This document shows, one piece after another, positions 36,916 to 46,176 of a stretch of 64,000 nucleotides of DNA. How positions within the stretch are numbered: the first letter of the stretch is position 1; each line of letters starts with the position of its first letter. The position numbers and the translations under genes are program-made. Origin of the DNA: Bordetella sp. BOR01 (lineage in GTDB: Bacteria; Pseudomonadota; Gammaproteobacteria; Burkholderiales; Burkholderiaceae_B). Location: positions 620,001-684,000 of the forward strand of contig NZ_JAHUWT010000004.1 of assembly GCF_019218885.1 (NCBI RefSeq), written 5' to 3'. The notes under the pieces were generated by a model that made no database searches, had not been told where the DNA came from, and saw only the letters and a list, made by a program, of their open reading frames with translations.

Positions 36916-38022
36916 ATGACAAGCGCCGCAATGAACGTTGACAACAATTTCCTTCCCGGGACGCTCAAGCGCGGCCTGGCCGTAATGGCGCTCGTGCTGC
37001 CACTTGCGGGTTGCGGCATTCTGTCCGGCGCCGGCCCCTACAGCGCGTCGATCCGGATGGTCGACAGTGACGCATCCTATACGCTGGTCGATCTCAGCGC
37101 CCAGACCATCGGCCCCTACCTCATCGCTGGAGAAACTCCCCCGTTGAGCACGACGTCGGACACACCGATGCCGAACGTTCGGTTGGTATCGGGCGACGTG
37201 CTGAGAATCATGATTTCGGACAGCGCGCCGGAAGGCTCGATTTTTGCTCCCCTGTCTTCGGGAGGAACCGTATTCGACGCCGTTCGCGTCAACGCCAGGG
37301 GCGACATCAACCTGCCCTATGCAGGCAGGATCCGCGTGCAGGGTCTTGCATTGGACCAGGTTGCCCAAAAGATCGAGAAAAACCTGAGTGGCAAAACCTC
37401 CGACCCGCAAGTCCACGTGGAGCTGGTGGGCGACCTGTCGGGTTCCGTGCTGGTGGCTGGCACCGTCAAGGCACCGGGGCGCTTTTCCACCCTGCAAGGC
37501 CCCCTCACGCTGCTGGATGCCATCAACCTGGCCGGCGGCCCCATTCCCGAGCCGCACTTGACGACCGTCACCGTGCGCACGGGCAAGAGCGTACGCATAT
37601 ACAACTACAAAGATATCCTGGACGGGCGCAATATGCCGGTGCCGCCCCGTTCGGAAATCATCGTGGAACGTGCCCGCAAACGCTTCGTGGCCATGGGCGC
37701 GGTTACCGACCCCGGGCTGCACGACTTGCCGTCGGAAAACCCCAGCCTGCTGGAAACAATGGGTTCGATCGGTGGCCTGAAAGAAGCCATGGCCGATCCT
37801 ACCGGTGTATTCATCTTCCGCCGCAACATCGATCCGGAAACCAATCAGCCCAAGGCGGTCGTGTTCCAGCTCAACATGCGCAATCCCGAATCCATATTCC
37901 TGGCGGGACAATTCCTCGTAAAACCCGAAGACGCCATTTATGTCACGAATGCCGCAGTCTATGAATGGCAGAAAATTATCAGCCCCATTGTCCAGGCAGT
38001 ATTGATCGGAAACCGCTTCTAA
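36916..38022 (+). CDS. Outer-membrane capsule export lipoprotein (Wza/BexD/CtrA type, KpsD role)
   Basis: Outer-membrane polysaccharide export (OPX) protein, 368 residues, forming the exit channel for the capsule. A lipoprotein signal ends in LPLAGC (Cys33 from this start, or Cys28 from in-frame ATG 36931). The Poly_export domain is clear: VRLVSGDVLRIMI, then GDINLPYAGRIRVQGLALDQVAQKIEKNL. It is followed by SLBB-type repeats (VLVAGTVKAPGRFSTLQGPLTLLDAINLAGG). Size and layout are closer to BexD/CtrA than to the longer E. coli KpsD, so I leave the symbol open. kpsC starts 6 bases after the stop. Confidence 0.93.
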   Translation: MTSAAMNVDNNFLPGTLKRGLAVMALVLPLAGCGILSGAGPYSASIRMVDSDASYTLVDLSAQTIGPYLIAGETPPLSTTSDTPMPNVRLVSGDVLRIMISDSAPEGSIFAPLSSGGTVFDAVRVNARGDINLPYAGRIRVQGLALDQVAQKIEKNLSGKTSDPQVHVELVGDLSGSVLVAGTVKAPGRFSTLQGPLTLLDAINLAGGPIPEPHLTTVTVRTGKSVRIYNYKDILDGRNMPVPPRSEIIVERARKRFVAMGAVTDPGLHDLPSENPSLLETMGSIGGLKEAMADPTGVFIFRRNIDPETNQPKAVVFQLNMRNPESIFLAGQFLVKPEDAIYVTNAAVYEWQKIISPIVQAVLIGNRF

Positions 38023-38028
38023 TATTGC

Positions 38029-40038
38029 ATGGACGCCAAGCATGTATTCGCCTCTCTCCCGGACTGGAAGCTCTGGCGAGTTGAATATTTGCGACGGATA
38101 CTCGGGACGCATATTGTTCCGCACCTAGGCTCGCGCCCACCACCCGGCTCGGTTTTTGTCGGGTGGGGGCGCAAGCGCAGCGGTCGCCGCGCCCAGCAAA
38201 GGGCTCGCCGCTACCAATCGAAGTGCTGGCTTCTTGAAGACGGGTTTTTACGCTCTATCGACAACGGAGCCGCAGAGAGCCCGTTGTCGATCGTGGTCGA
38301 TGACGTCGGCATTTATTACGATGCCACCCGCCCTTCCCGCCTGGAACGGTTGGTGCAACGTGAACTGGACGCTCCGCAACGGGCTCGCGCCCGATCCATT
38401 ATCGAGGCATGGCGCGCCGGCCGGGTCTCCAAATACAACAGCGCGCCCGACCCGGCCCTCGCTTCGCTGCCTGGCCGTTATGTCCTGGTGGTCGACCAAG
38501 TCCATGGCGATGCCTCGATCCGATATGGCTCGGCCGATCCGTCGAGTTTCCAGGCCATGCTGGCAGCAGCGCTTGCCGAGAATCCCGACAGCCAGGTCAT
38601 ACTCAAGGTCCATCCCGACGTCGTCCATCGCCGGAAATCCGGGCATTTCGACATCGACACCATCCGGCAAAACGACAGAATCCTCCTGCTGCACGAGGAC
38701 GCCCACCCCGCGACCTTGCTGGAGTTTGCCGAGTGCGTGTATGTCGTCACCTCGCAACTGGGATTCGAAGCATTGCTCTGGGGCAGGCCGGTGCGAACGT
38801 TCGGGATGCCGTTTTATGCCGGCTGGGGCCTGACGCGAGACGAACTCCCGCCGCCCGACCGGCGCCATCCCGCGAGCCTGGAAGCGCTGGTTCATGCCGC
38901 CCTGATCGACTACCCCAAGTACATGGACCCCGAAACCAGCCTGCCATGCGAAGCAGAAACCGTCCTGGCGTGGGTGGCTTTGCAGCGCCGCATGCGGCAG
39001 CGACTGCCGGCGCACATCATCGCGGCAGGCTTCTCCCGGTGGAAAAAGACGTTTTTGCGCGACTTCCTGTGGGGTAGCCGGCTGGAATTCCGCAAGAATC
39101 CAGGCAGCGTTGCGCTGACTCCAGGCGCAATCGCCTTATGGGGCCGCAAACACGATGCCCTTGTCCGGCAGCGGCCGGCATCCTGCCCTGTCCTGCGCAT
39201 CGAAGACGGCTTCTTGCGCTCTGTCGGCCTGGGCGCCGACCTGATCCGGCCGCTCTCGTGGGTTGTCGACGACCTGGGAATCTATTACGATGCCACCCGC
39301 CCGTCGCGGCTGGAACAGCTTCTGGCCACGACAGACTTCTCGGCGGCGCTGCGCGACCGCGCCCAGATACTGCTGACGCGCCTGATCGAGACGGGCGTGA
39401 CCAAATACAATACAGGCCGCCCGACATGGCAGCGTCCATCCCAACCCGTTCGCGTGATCCTCGTGCCCGGTCAAGTCGAAAGCGATGCTTCCATCAAATA
39501 CGGCGCCATGGCAGTATCCACCAACATGGCGCTGGTTCGCGCTGTGCGCGAGGCCAATCCCGACGCATGGGTCGTCTACAAGCCGCACCCCGATGTACTT
39601 GCGGGCTTGCGCCAACAGGGCGCGGGCGAAACCGACATCGGAAACTGGTGCGATGAAATCGTCGGCGACATCTCCATCAACACCATGATGGATAACGTGG
39701 ACGAACTGCATGTCCTGACCTCATTGGCCGGCTTCGAAGCCCTGATACGCGATATCCCGGTCACGACTTACGGCCAGCCGTTCTATGCCGGCTGGGGATT
39801 GACACGCGATCTTGCACTATCCCCAGAGGTAGCCGACCGTCGCGCCAGGCGTTTGACGCTGCAAGAGCTGGTCGCCGGCACGTTGCTGCTGTATCCGACC
39901 TACGTCAGTCGCCACAGCCGGCGCTACACGACCGCCGAACGCGCGCTGACGGAACTGCTGGACTGGCGCCGGGATCCTCCGGGCAAGCAGGCCTCGCTAG
40001 TGCGCCGGGCCATCGCACGGGTATTCCGAAAAGCATGA
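38029..40038 (+). CDS. kpsC: Capsule beta-Kdo transferase KpsC (two-domain)
   Basis: KpsC adds beta-linked Kdo residues of the poly-Kdo linker that joins group 2/3 capsules to their lipid anchor. The 669 residues hold two homologous halves, as in E. coli KpsC. The N-half has EDGFLRSIDNG, VDDVGIYYDATRPSRLERL, VDQVHGDASIRYG, KVHPDVVHRRKSG and YAGWGLTRDELPP. The C-half has EDGFLRSVGLG, VDDLGIYYDATRPSRLEQL, VPGQVESDASIKYGA, YKPHPDV and FYAGWGLTRDL. Both copies keep the paired motifs, so both sites look active. kpsS starts inside the stop codon (ATGA). Confidence 0.95.
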   Translation: MDAKHVFASLPDWKLWRVEYLRRILGTHIVPHLGSRPPPGSVFVGWGRKRSGRRAQQRARRYQSKCWLLEDGFLRSIDNGAAESPLSIVVDDVGIYYDATRPSRLERLVQRELDAPQRARARSIIEAWRAGRVSKYNSAPDPALASLPGRYVLVVDQVHGDASIRYGSADPSSFQAMLAAALAENPDSQVILKVHPDVVHRRKSGHFDIDTIRQNDRILLLHEDAHPATLLEFAECVYVVTSQLGFEALLWGRPVRTFGMPFYAGWGLTRDELPPPDRRHPASLEALVHAALIDYPKYMDPETSLPCEAETVLAWVALQRRMRQRLPAHIIAAGFSRWKKTFLRDFLWGSRLEFRKNPGSVALTPGAIALWGRKHDALVRQRPASCPVLRIEDGFLRSVGLGADLIRPLSWVVDDLGIYYDATRPSRLEQLLATTDFSAALRDRAQILLTRLIETGVTKYNTGRPTWQRPSQPVRVILVPGQVESDASIKYGAMAVSTNMALVRAVREANPDAWVVYKPHPDVLAGLRQQGAGETDIGNWCDEIVGDISINTMMDNVDELHVLTSLAGFEALIRDIPVTTYGQPFYAGWGLTRDLALSPEVADRRARRLTLQELVAGTLLLYPTYVSRHSRRYTTAERALTELLDWRRDPPGKQASLVRRAIARVFRKA

Positions 40039-41264
40039 AGCGCTCCTTTCTGCTGCTGCAGGGGATGTGCACCCCCTATTTTTCATTGCTGGGCCAGGCC
40101 CTGCGGGATGCCGGCCATCACGTCCACAAGATCAACTTCAACGGCGGCGATTCCCTGTACTGGAAAGGCGGGGGAACCATCGCGCACCGTAACGGGCTGG
40201 CCGACCTCGCCGAGTTCTATCAGCGAATTTTCGACCGGGCAAGCCCGACCGATCTCGTTTTATTCGGGGATTGCCGCCCTTTGCACATGCCCGCGATCCG
40301 GGTCGCCGAACGCACGGGTGCCCGCGTGCACGTCTTCGAAGAAGGCTATTTCCGGCCCTACTGGATTACGCTGGAACGCAGCGGGGTCAACGCACGTTCG
40401 TTATTGCCGCGCGATCCGGACTGGTACAACGAAATCGGGCCGGCCGTGCCCAAGTACGAAAATGGCGAACCGTTCGAGTCGTCATTCCTGATCCGCGCCT
40501 GCCATGATGTGTGGTATCACGTGGGCAATCTGCAGAATCCCGTCTTTTATCCCGGCTACCGTACGCATGCTCAGGTGAGCGCGCCGGTGGAGTACTGCGC
40601 CTACCTGCGGCGCGCGCTTTCCCTGCCCCTCGCCCAACGGGAAGACAAGAAGACAATCGAAGACCTTATCCGCCTGCGCCGCCGCTTCTGGCTATTGCCG
40701 CTGCAACTGAACAGCGACACCCAGATCCGGGATCACTCTCCTTTCAGGGATATGGAAGAAGTGGTGGAAAAGACGGTGGAGTCTTTTTCCATGCATGCCG
40801 GATCGGGCGAGATGTTGCTGATCAAGAACCATCCGCTGGATACCGGGCTGTGCGGGTACAAAAAACTCGTCTCCGGCATCGCCCGCAAATTCGACGTGGA
40901 AAAAAGGGTTGTCTACGTCGAGACCGGCCATTTGCCCACGATCCTGAACCATGCATGCGGCGTTGTCACGGTGAACAGCACTGTGGGCAGCTCCGCGTTG
41001 GTCCACAGCCGCCCGACGATCGCCCTGGCAAGCGCCATATACAACATGCCGGACTTGACGTTCCAGGGCAATCTGGACGAGTTCTGGAGCAATGCAGCCC
41101 CGCCGGATGCCGACCTTTTCCAGCATTTCCGCAATGTCGTCATCCATGCCACGCAAGTGAATGGCGGCTTCTACTCGCGTAGCGGCATGAAGCTGGGCAT
41201 CCGCAATTCAGTCGCACGGCTATTGCGTGAAAAATCCCCGCTCGAGGAATTACTGGGACACTAG
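40035..41264 (+). CDS. kpsS: Capsule Kdo transferase KpsS
   Basis: KpsS puts the first Kdo on the lipid acceptor (lysophosphatidylglycerol in E. coli and Neisseria). The 409 residues include FLLLQGMCTPYFSLLGQALRDAGHHVHKINFNGGD at the N-terminus, VHVFEEGYFRPYWITLERSGVN, LLIKNHPLDTG and CGVVTVNSTVGSSALVHSRPTIAL, all typical. It overlaps kpsC by four bases. Its acceptor here may differ from the E. coli one, given the PKS lipid genes in the same island; that is inference. The 3' end overlaps the convergent lyase-like gene by 15 bases. Confidence 0.94.
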   Translation: MKRSFLLLQGMCTPYFSLLGQALRDAGHHVHKINFNGGDSLYWKGGGTIAHRNGLADLAEFYQRIFDRASPTDLVLFGDCRPLHMPAIRVAERTGARVHVFEEGYFRPYWITLERSGVNARSLLPRDPDWYNEIGPAVPKYENGEPFESSFLIRACHDVWYHVGNLQNPVFYPGYRTHAQVSAPVEYCAYLRRALSLPLAQREDKKTIEDLIRLRRRFWLLPLQLNSDTQIRDHSPFRDMEEVVEKTVESFSMHAGSGEMLLIKNHPLDTGLCGYKKLVSGIARKFDVEKRVVYVETGHLPTILNHACGVVTVNSTVGSSALVHSRPTIALASAIYNMPDLTFQGNLDEFWSNAAPPDADLFQHFRNVVIHATQVNGGFYSRSGMKLGIRNSVARLLREKSPLEELLGH

Positions 41265-43373
41265 GGGCTTCTCTGTCGCTGCGCTGGCAACCGCCAGCGC
41301 TTCCTCTTCCTCGGGCATCGGCAATGTGCCGGGCGTCGCGCTCACCTGGCATCCCGATTCGCCAAGATTGACGCTCAAAGCCAGTGTGCCATGCTTTGCC
41401 GAAACCACCAGCATATTGGGATCGACCAGTTGCACTGCGCAGTCGGGATCATCGATCGCATACAGCGTGGCAAACGTGCGCTGATCGCCGTTCAAGCCTA
41501 TCTTCAGCACTGTGCCTGGCTTGACTCGCTTGTAGCCCTCGCTTATCCATCCCTGCACGCTAGGCGCCAGTGCGCCGCGAATCAGCTCCGATGTGCAGGG
41601 AGCCGAGGCTGCGAAGCGGATCGCCAATGCCCGGCCCGATGGCAAGGCGGCATCGTAGCCGTTTGGGCACGCGACAAAATCGGTAATGGGCGGGGCGAAA
41701 TGCGACCACTGGGCGAAATCCCCTGGCGATGCCGCGGATATCCTGTCCACCACCAGCAGCCAGCCATCGACCGAATAGAGGCAATGGCGTTCATGCACAT
41801 ACCCCATTTTTTCGAATTCCAGCGCTGCAGAGATGCAGTGGCCCCAATCATGGCTCTGGATCGCCTGGATTGCCGATCCATACTGCCCCGCGGCCAATCG
41901 ATGATCCCCCCGCCCGCTCGAAGTCACCGTATTGTGCGCCACTCGCGAGACGACATATCTGCGGTATTTGTCGTTAGTGTAGGCATACTTGCCGGGATCG
42001 CACAGAATTTCCTCGCCGTGGAACCAGATAAACGACAGGTCGTCCGCCTGTTTGTGCGCGATCGTATGCGATGCTCCCATCAAGAAGAAATACGACGAAT
42101 CGCGCATGGAGCCGCCTCCGTCGTCCCTGACCACGACATAGCCAGCTGAACTGAAGACCTCGTTCCGGCTGGTGAACCAGGGCCTCTTGACGCTCTTGAC
42201 GGGCGCCGATCCGCTGGTGTCCCCGACCGGCGCAAGCCGTCCGTCGGGCATCACGAACCAGCCCAGCACTTTCTGGGCGCTGTCGAGCGCCTGGTTGAGT
42301 CCATACTTGGAAAACCAGCCGCTCCTTCTTATCTTCTGCATGTACCCGACGGTGAACTTCTGATAACCCGTGGAGTTCTCTTTATGCACACCCTCCGCGG
42401 TGAATTGGTTCGCCATGAGCCTGCCGAACATCAGGTCCACGAATTGTTCTATCTGGCCCGCCGTTTCAGGCTCCACGACTTCCGCAAGCGATCGCAGGCC
42501 GACCAGATCCGAAATGGTGTGATTGTTGAAACGGACATTTTCCGGATTGAGCAGGAACTTCAGATGTTCCTTTACCAATTGATCGAGACAGTCGATATCG
42601 GCTGAAGATAAAGACATGATCCCATGCTGCCACTTTGAGATGATGTACGTCAGCTTCATTGCCCTCAAGCCGACCATCATGTCCTGCCAGGCGAACCTGG
42701 CCGACTTCATCTCTGCAATGTGATGGCGATGCCAATCCCGGATCACGGGCATCAGGCGATGCAACAAGCGCATGTTCGACGACTTCTCGGCGTCGATGAT
42801 GATGAAATCGACCAGCCTCCACATATGCAGCTGAGCCTGCCAATTCTCGTCCTGAAACGGATCCATGTCCCATTGGAAGGGAAACGAGACTTCATAGGCG
42901 TCAACATCGGGGCGGGGCTTGAACACAATGGAATCCGCCGATGGACCGAAGCCGCTCTGGTTCGGCAATAGATACAGGTATTCGTACCTGACCGGCCCTC
43001 CGGGTCGCGGCGGACAGGAAGGGATGATCCGGGCCGTGGCCTTTTCCGTGCGGATCGTCGACAGCACCATGGGCCGAGAGCTTTGCGACGGGTAACATTG
43101 CGTCGAATTCCTGTGCTTCACGAATCCAGAGACGCTATAGCTGCCTTCGCCGCTCAGGGGAAAGACGGCCCGATTGGCCGTGGAGTACTTCCGCAGACCG
43201 ATGCGTATGCCGTCTTTCTTGAAATAAAAGGCGTAGTGAAAGTCTTCCAATGCGCTCGCCGCATGCGAACTGAATGTCACCCACGAGATGAGTTGTTGCC
43301 CCTCAACTACCGACTCCACCTGAAAAAGCGGAGGCACCCCATCCATCGCGCTGGAACATGGGTTCTGGACCAT
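41250..43373 (-). CDS. Heparinase II/III-family protein (putative polysaccharide lyase)
   Basis: A 707-residue protein with the alpha-toroid plus beta-sandwich layout of heparinase II/III-type lyases. The central motif HKENSTGYQKF matches the family catalytic Asn/Tyr segment. The C-terminal block has ASHTIAHKQADDLSFIWFHGEEILCDPGKYAYTNDKYRRYVVSRVAHNTV, with the conserved His and metal-site-like residues. ATG 43373 is preceded by a strong AAAGGAG site and the frame upstream is not protein-like. I see no signal peptide, so it may be cytoplasmic or exported in another way. It is convergent with kpsS and probably cleaves the uronic-acid-containing capsule (ManNAcA from wecBC would suit) for turnover or quality control. 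Confidence 0.82.
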   Translation of the reverse strand: MVQNPCSSAMDGVPPLFQVESVVEGQQLISWVTFSSHAASALEDFHYAFYFKKDGIRIGLRKYSTANRAVFPLSGEGSYSVSGFVKHRNSTQCYPSQSSRPMVLSTIRTEKATARIIPSCPPRPGGPVRYEYLYLLPNQSGFGPSADSIVFKPRPDVDAYEVSFPFQWDMDPFQDENWQAQLHMWRLVDFIIIDAEKSSNMRLLHRLMPVIRDWHRHHIAEMKSARFAWQDMMVGLRAMKLTYIISKWQHGIMSLSSADIDCLDQLVKEHLKFLLNPENVRFNNHTISDLVGLRSLAEVVEPETAGQIEQFVDLMFGRLMANQFTAEGVHKENSTGYQKFTVGYMQKIRRSGWFSKYGLNQALDSAQKVLGWFVMPDGRLAPVGDTSGSAPVKSVKRPWFTSRNEVFSSAGYVVVRDDGGGSMRDSSYFFLMGASHTIAHKQADDLSFIWFHGEEILCDPGKYAYTNDKYRRYVVSRVAHNTVTSSGRGDHRLAAGQYGSAIQAIQSHDWGHCISAALEFEKMGYVHERHCLYSVDGWLLVVDRISAASPGDFAQWSHFAPPITDFVACPNGYDAALPSGRALAIRFAASAPCTSELIRGALAPSVQGWISEGYKRVKPGTVLKIGLNGDQRTFATLYAIDDPDCAVQLVDPNMLVVSAKHGTLALSVNLGESGCQVSATPGTLPMPEEEEALAVASAATEKPLVSQ

Positions 43374-44382
43374 GGAAAACTCCTTTTTTTGATTATTCGC
43401 CGCACGAAATCCATGCTGTTCCTGTGAACGCTGATCCCGACGCCCGCGACATCTCTCGCGTCGGCAAAGCCCGTTTGGACGCAGGCATGCAGCGTCGCCC
43501 ATGGCAATGGGCAACACCGGAAAAGCAATTCGATAGGTATGAAACGAACGCTGCGATACCCGAAGATCGCAACCTCGTGGCGTGCAGCTATGCCGAGTCA
43601 GCTCTGGGCATGGATCCCTCCTCGCTTCCTGATACCGCCAATTGGCGAACCGCTGCGCCATTCAAGCCGCAGTTCGCCGATTTGTCCTTTCTCGACCCAG
43701 CCGCCTTGTTTTGCACTTCAGATAACGGCGCTGGATAAAGCAGAGAAAGAACCCCGTCTTGTTTCTACGTTGTTCTGCAGACGGCTGTGCCAGCCCGCCT
43801 GACCTCTAATTGTTTTAGTAACGCACACCTTGTCTCTTCGCGAAGCTTAGTCATCCCGACAGCGTGAGTCAACGGTTTAAGCAACTTGCAAGTTATATGC
43901 CAATCATTCGCCAATTCAATTCAAAAAATACTATTTATTAACTAATTGAAACCAATCAAGGAAGACATTAAAACTCAAACAGTTCTTTTTTGAGACTTAA
44001 TGAAATAATTAAGTCAATTTCTGAAAAATACACAAGGCATTACGCAAATAAACCTAACTAAAAGTGTTTTTTAGACACATACCTTTCCTTCCAAGTCGAT
44101 ACGCTTCGCTTCGAGTATCTGAGTGAACCACCTTCCCTGTTCAGGGCGGCCTCATTCAGCACTCTGGACCCAGAGAGGTCCTACCAGCAAGACAGCAAGC
44201 TTTCCATATGGGAGAAAGATGATGTCGCCGCCATCCTGACGCGCGCTGCTATTCGGTCTGTTTTTTTCTTCTACCGCAGCGCGTATCCCACCTACTCGTG
44301 TCCTTCGTTGCCGCCCCAACCGGTGGCCGGGAGAGTTGTTGCGCCTGTCGTGTAGTGCCCACGATTTTTTGAAGGAGCTATC
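43374..44382 (+). promoter_or_regulatory. One-kilobase gap with very AT-rich core between the lyase-like and Hint-domain genes
   Basis: No credible gene. The part nearest the lyase gene (43374-43800) has normal GC and only unconvincing open frames. About 43805-44080 is strikingly AT-rich, with runs of A and T. It ends in TTTTTTAGACACA at 44067-44079, an exact copy of the 13-mer in the wecB promoter. The region then carries about 300 bases of leader to the Hint gene. A promoter for that gene and possibly a silencer-protein (H-NS/MvaT-like) binding tract are plausible. Confidence 0.5.
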
Positions 44383-45999
44383 ATGGCCACAATCGATCTC
44401 AATCTCGGCGGTCTCGGCAATCCCACCAACGGAACGGTCGACCAAAGCACGTACGACGGCGACACGCTGCTCAATATCAATGCCATCGGCAGCACGAACC
44501 TCACCGTCACCAACACGACCAATTCCCCCGATGTGCTTGAACTGCAACAGACCATCGGGCTCGGTGTGGCTCCCAACAACACGGTGAATCTGGGCGAAAA
44601 CGCCCACGTCGCGCTGACCGGCCTGGCCGGTGCCAATCTCATCGGCACCTTCAACTACAACCTGTCGGCAGGCTCCACGCTGGATATGTCCTCGGCGTTC
44701 CTGAACGTAGGCCTGGCGAACACGATCAACGTCAACATGGATGGCACGGGCGCCTCGACGTTCATCTACGATGCCACCGGCATCAACCTCAATTTGTCAG
44801 GCTATCCCAACATCACGGGCGTCACCGAAGGCGACCAGATCCAGGTAGCCAACGCCACCAGCGGCGAATATTCGGGCGGCGACCTGATCTTCCGTGACTC
44901 GAATGGAATCGTTGTGGGCCGCTTCAACGCCGACGGCCTGGACCCGGATCTGGTCACGTTCAGCGGCGGCACCATGACCTATGCCTGCTACCTGAAAGGC
45001 ACGCACATCGCCACGCCCGAAGGCGAAACCAAGGTCGAAGAGCTGAAGGCCGGCGACAAGGTTCTGACCGCCAGCGGCGGCGTGGCCACCGTCAAGTGGC
45101 TGGGCTACCGCACGCTGCGCAAAGTGCGCATCCCGGCCAAGGACGCGGTCCGTGCCTTCCCGGTCGTGTTCCAGAAGGGCTCCATCGCCGAGAACGTGCC
45201 CCACCGCGAGCTGACCTTGTCGCCTGGGCACCACGTGTACTTCGACGGCAAGCTGATCCCCGCCATGATGCTGGTGAACGGCAAGACGATCACGCAGGAC
45301 TTCTCGCGCCAGGTGTTCGAATACTTCCACGTTGAACTGGATCGCTTCGACATTCTGCTGGCGGAAGGCGCGCCTGCCGAGTCGTATGTGGATACCGGCA
45401 ACCGTTCCATGTTCCAGAATGCGGACACGGTATCGCTGTCCCCCGATTTTGGCCCGGCGGAAGGCCGCCCCAAGATCGACGGCATCCAGGTGCTGCGTTC
45501 CGGCCCGGAAGTCGAAGCCGTGCGCAAGCGCCTGCTCAAGCGGGCCGAGGCATTGACGCAGTCGGTACGCGTGTCGGACCCGCTCCTGCGTGTCGAAACC
45601 AATGGCGTGGAGATCCGTGCCGAAACCGAAGGCCAACTGGAAGGCGTGATGCGCTTTGTGCTGCCGGCCGGCGTGCAGGCCAGCGACCTTCGCATCCTGT
45701 CCCGCTCGGCGGTTGTGCGCGACACCACCGCGCATGCCCGCCGCGACCTGCGCGAAGTGGGCGTGGGCCTGGTACGCATGACCATTGAGGACGGAGCCGG
45801 CCGCCGCGACATCGATCTGCTGGATTCGCGGTTGTCCGGGCTGCACAATCCGCAAGACGTACATGGCGCGACCATGCGCTGGACCAACGGTGCCGCGGTG
45901 ATTCCCGCCGCGGTGCACGGCGCCCAGGGCCAGGCTGTACTGGAGCTGCACGTTCTGCGCACGTACTCGTACTGGGCCGAACAAAAGCGCGCCGCCTGA
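44383..45999 (+). CDS. Hint (Hedgehog/intein-type) domain protein
   Basis: A 538-residue protein. Residues 1-200 are Gly/Asn/Thr-rich and beta-repeat-like (DLNLGGLGNPTNGTVD, NLTVTNTTNSPDVLELQQ, NINVNMDG-style strands), like surface or secreted repeats. A Hint_2-type domain starts at Cys202 (YACYLKGTHIATPEGETKVEELKAGDKVLT) and continues through TVKWLGYRTLRKVRI, RELTLSPGHHVYFDGKLIPA and FEYFHVELDRFDILLAEGAPAESY. The catalytic-type Cys at the domain start could allow self-cleavage at 201/202. No classic signal peptide is present, so type I or another leaderless route is possible. The start is supported by AAGGAG just before ATG 44383. It is monocistronic, with its own terminator. Confidence 0.85.
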   Translation: MATIDLNLGGLGNPTNGTVDQSTYDGDTLLNINAIGSTNLTVTNTTNSPDVLELQQTIGLGVAPNNTVNLGENAHVALTGLAGANLIGTFNYNLSAGSTLDMSSAFLNVGLANTINVNMDGTGASTFIYDATGINLNLSGYPNITGVTEGDQIQVANATSGEYSGGDLIFRDSNGIVVGRFNADGLDPDLVTFSGGTMTYACYLKGTHIATPEGETKVEELKAGDKVLTASGGVATVKWLGYRTLRKVRIPAKDAVRAFPVVFQKGSIAENVPHRELTLSPGHHVYFDGKLIPAMMLVNGKTITQDFSRQVFEYFHVELDRFDILLAEGAPAESYVDTGNRSMFQNADTVSLSPDFGPAEGRPKIDGIQVLRSGPEVEAVRKRLLKRAEALTQSVRVSDPLLRVETNGVEIRAETEGQLEGVMRFVLPAGVQASDLRILSRSAVVRDTTAHARRDLREVGVGLVRMTIEDGAGRRDIDLLDSRLSGLHNPQDVHGATMRWTNGAAVIPAAVHGAQGQAVLELHVLRTYSYWAEQKRAA

Positions 46000-46035
46000 T
46001 CCAGGCTCGAGCAGAACAGATCCTCACCCTCTTGC

Positions 46036-46059
46036 AAGGCGGCTTCGGCCGCCTTTTTT
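46036..46059 (+). terminator. Rho-independent terminator after the Hint-domain gene
   Basis: Perfect 8-base stem AAGGCGGC / GCCGCCTT with a stable TTCG tetraloop, followed by four more T, 36 bases after the stop codon. Confidence 0.93.
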
Positions 46060-46176
46060 CATTTGTTTCGAGTTAATACCGCCGGCCCGCGGATTGCAGC
46101 CAAGTTTGCCATCATTGTCTTTTCGGATCGCCGCTTCAGCTACCATTGGCGGTATTTTCCTCGACCCGAAACTGAC

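Noticed and set aside
43374-43661. N-terminal extension of the heparinase-like gene
   Set aside because: A strong AAAGGAG site precedes ATG 43373, and the upstream in-frame residues are not protein-like.
43539-43802. Small open frame in the gap before the Hint gene
   Set aside because: No ribosome site, no recognisable motif and unusual composition; not enough to call a gene.
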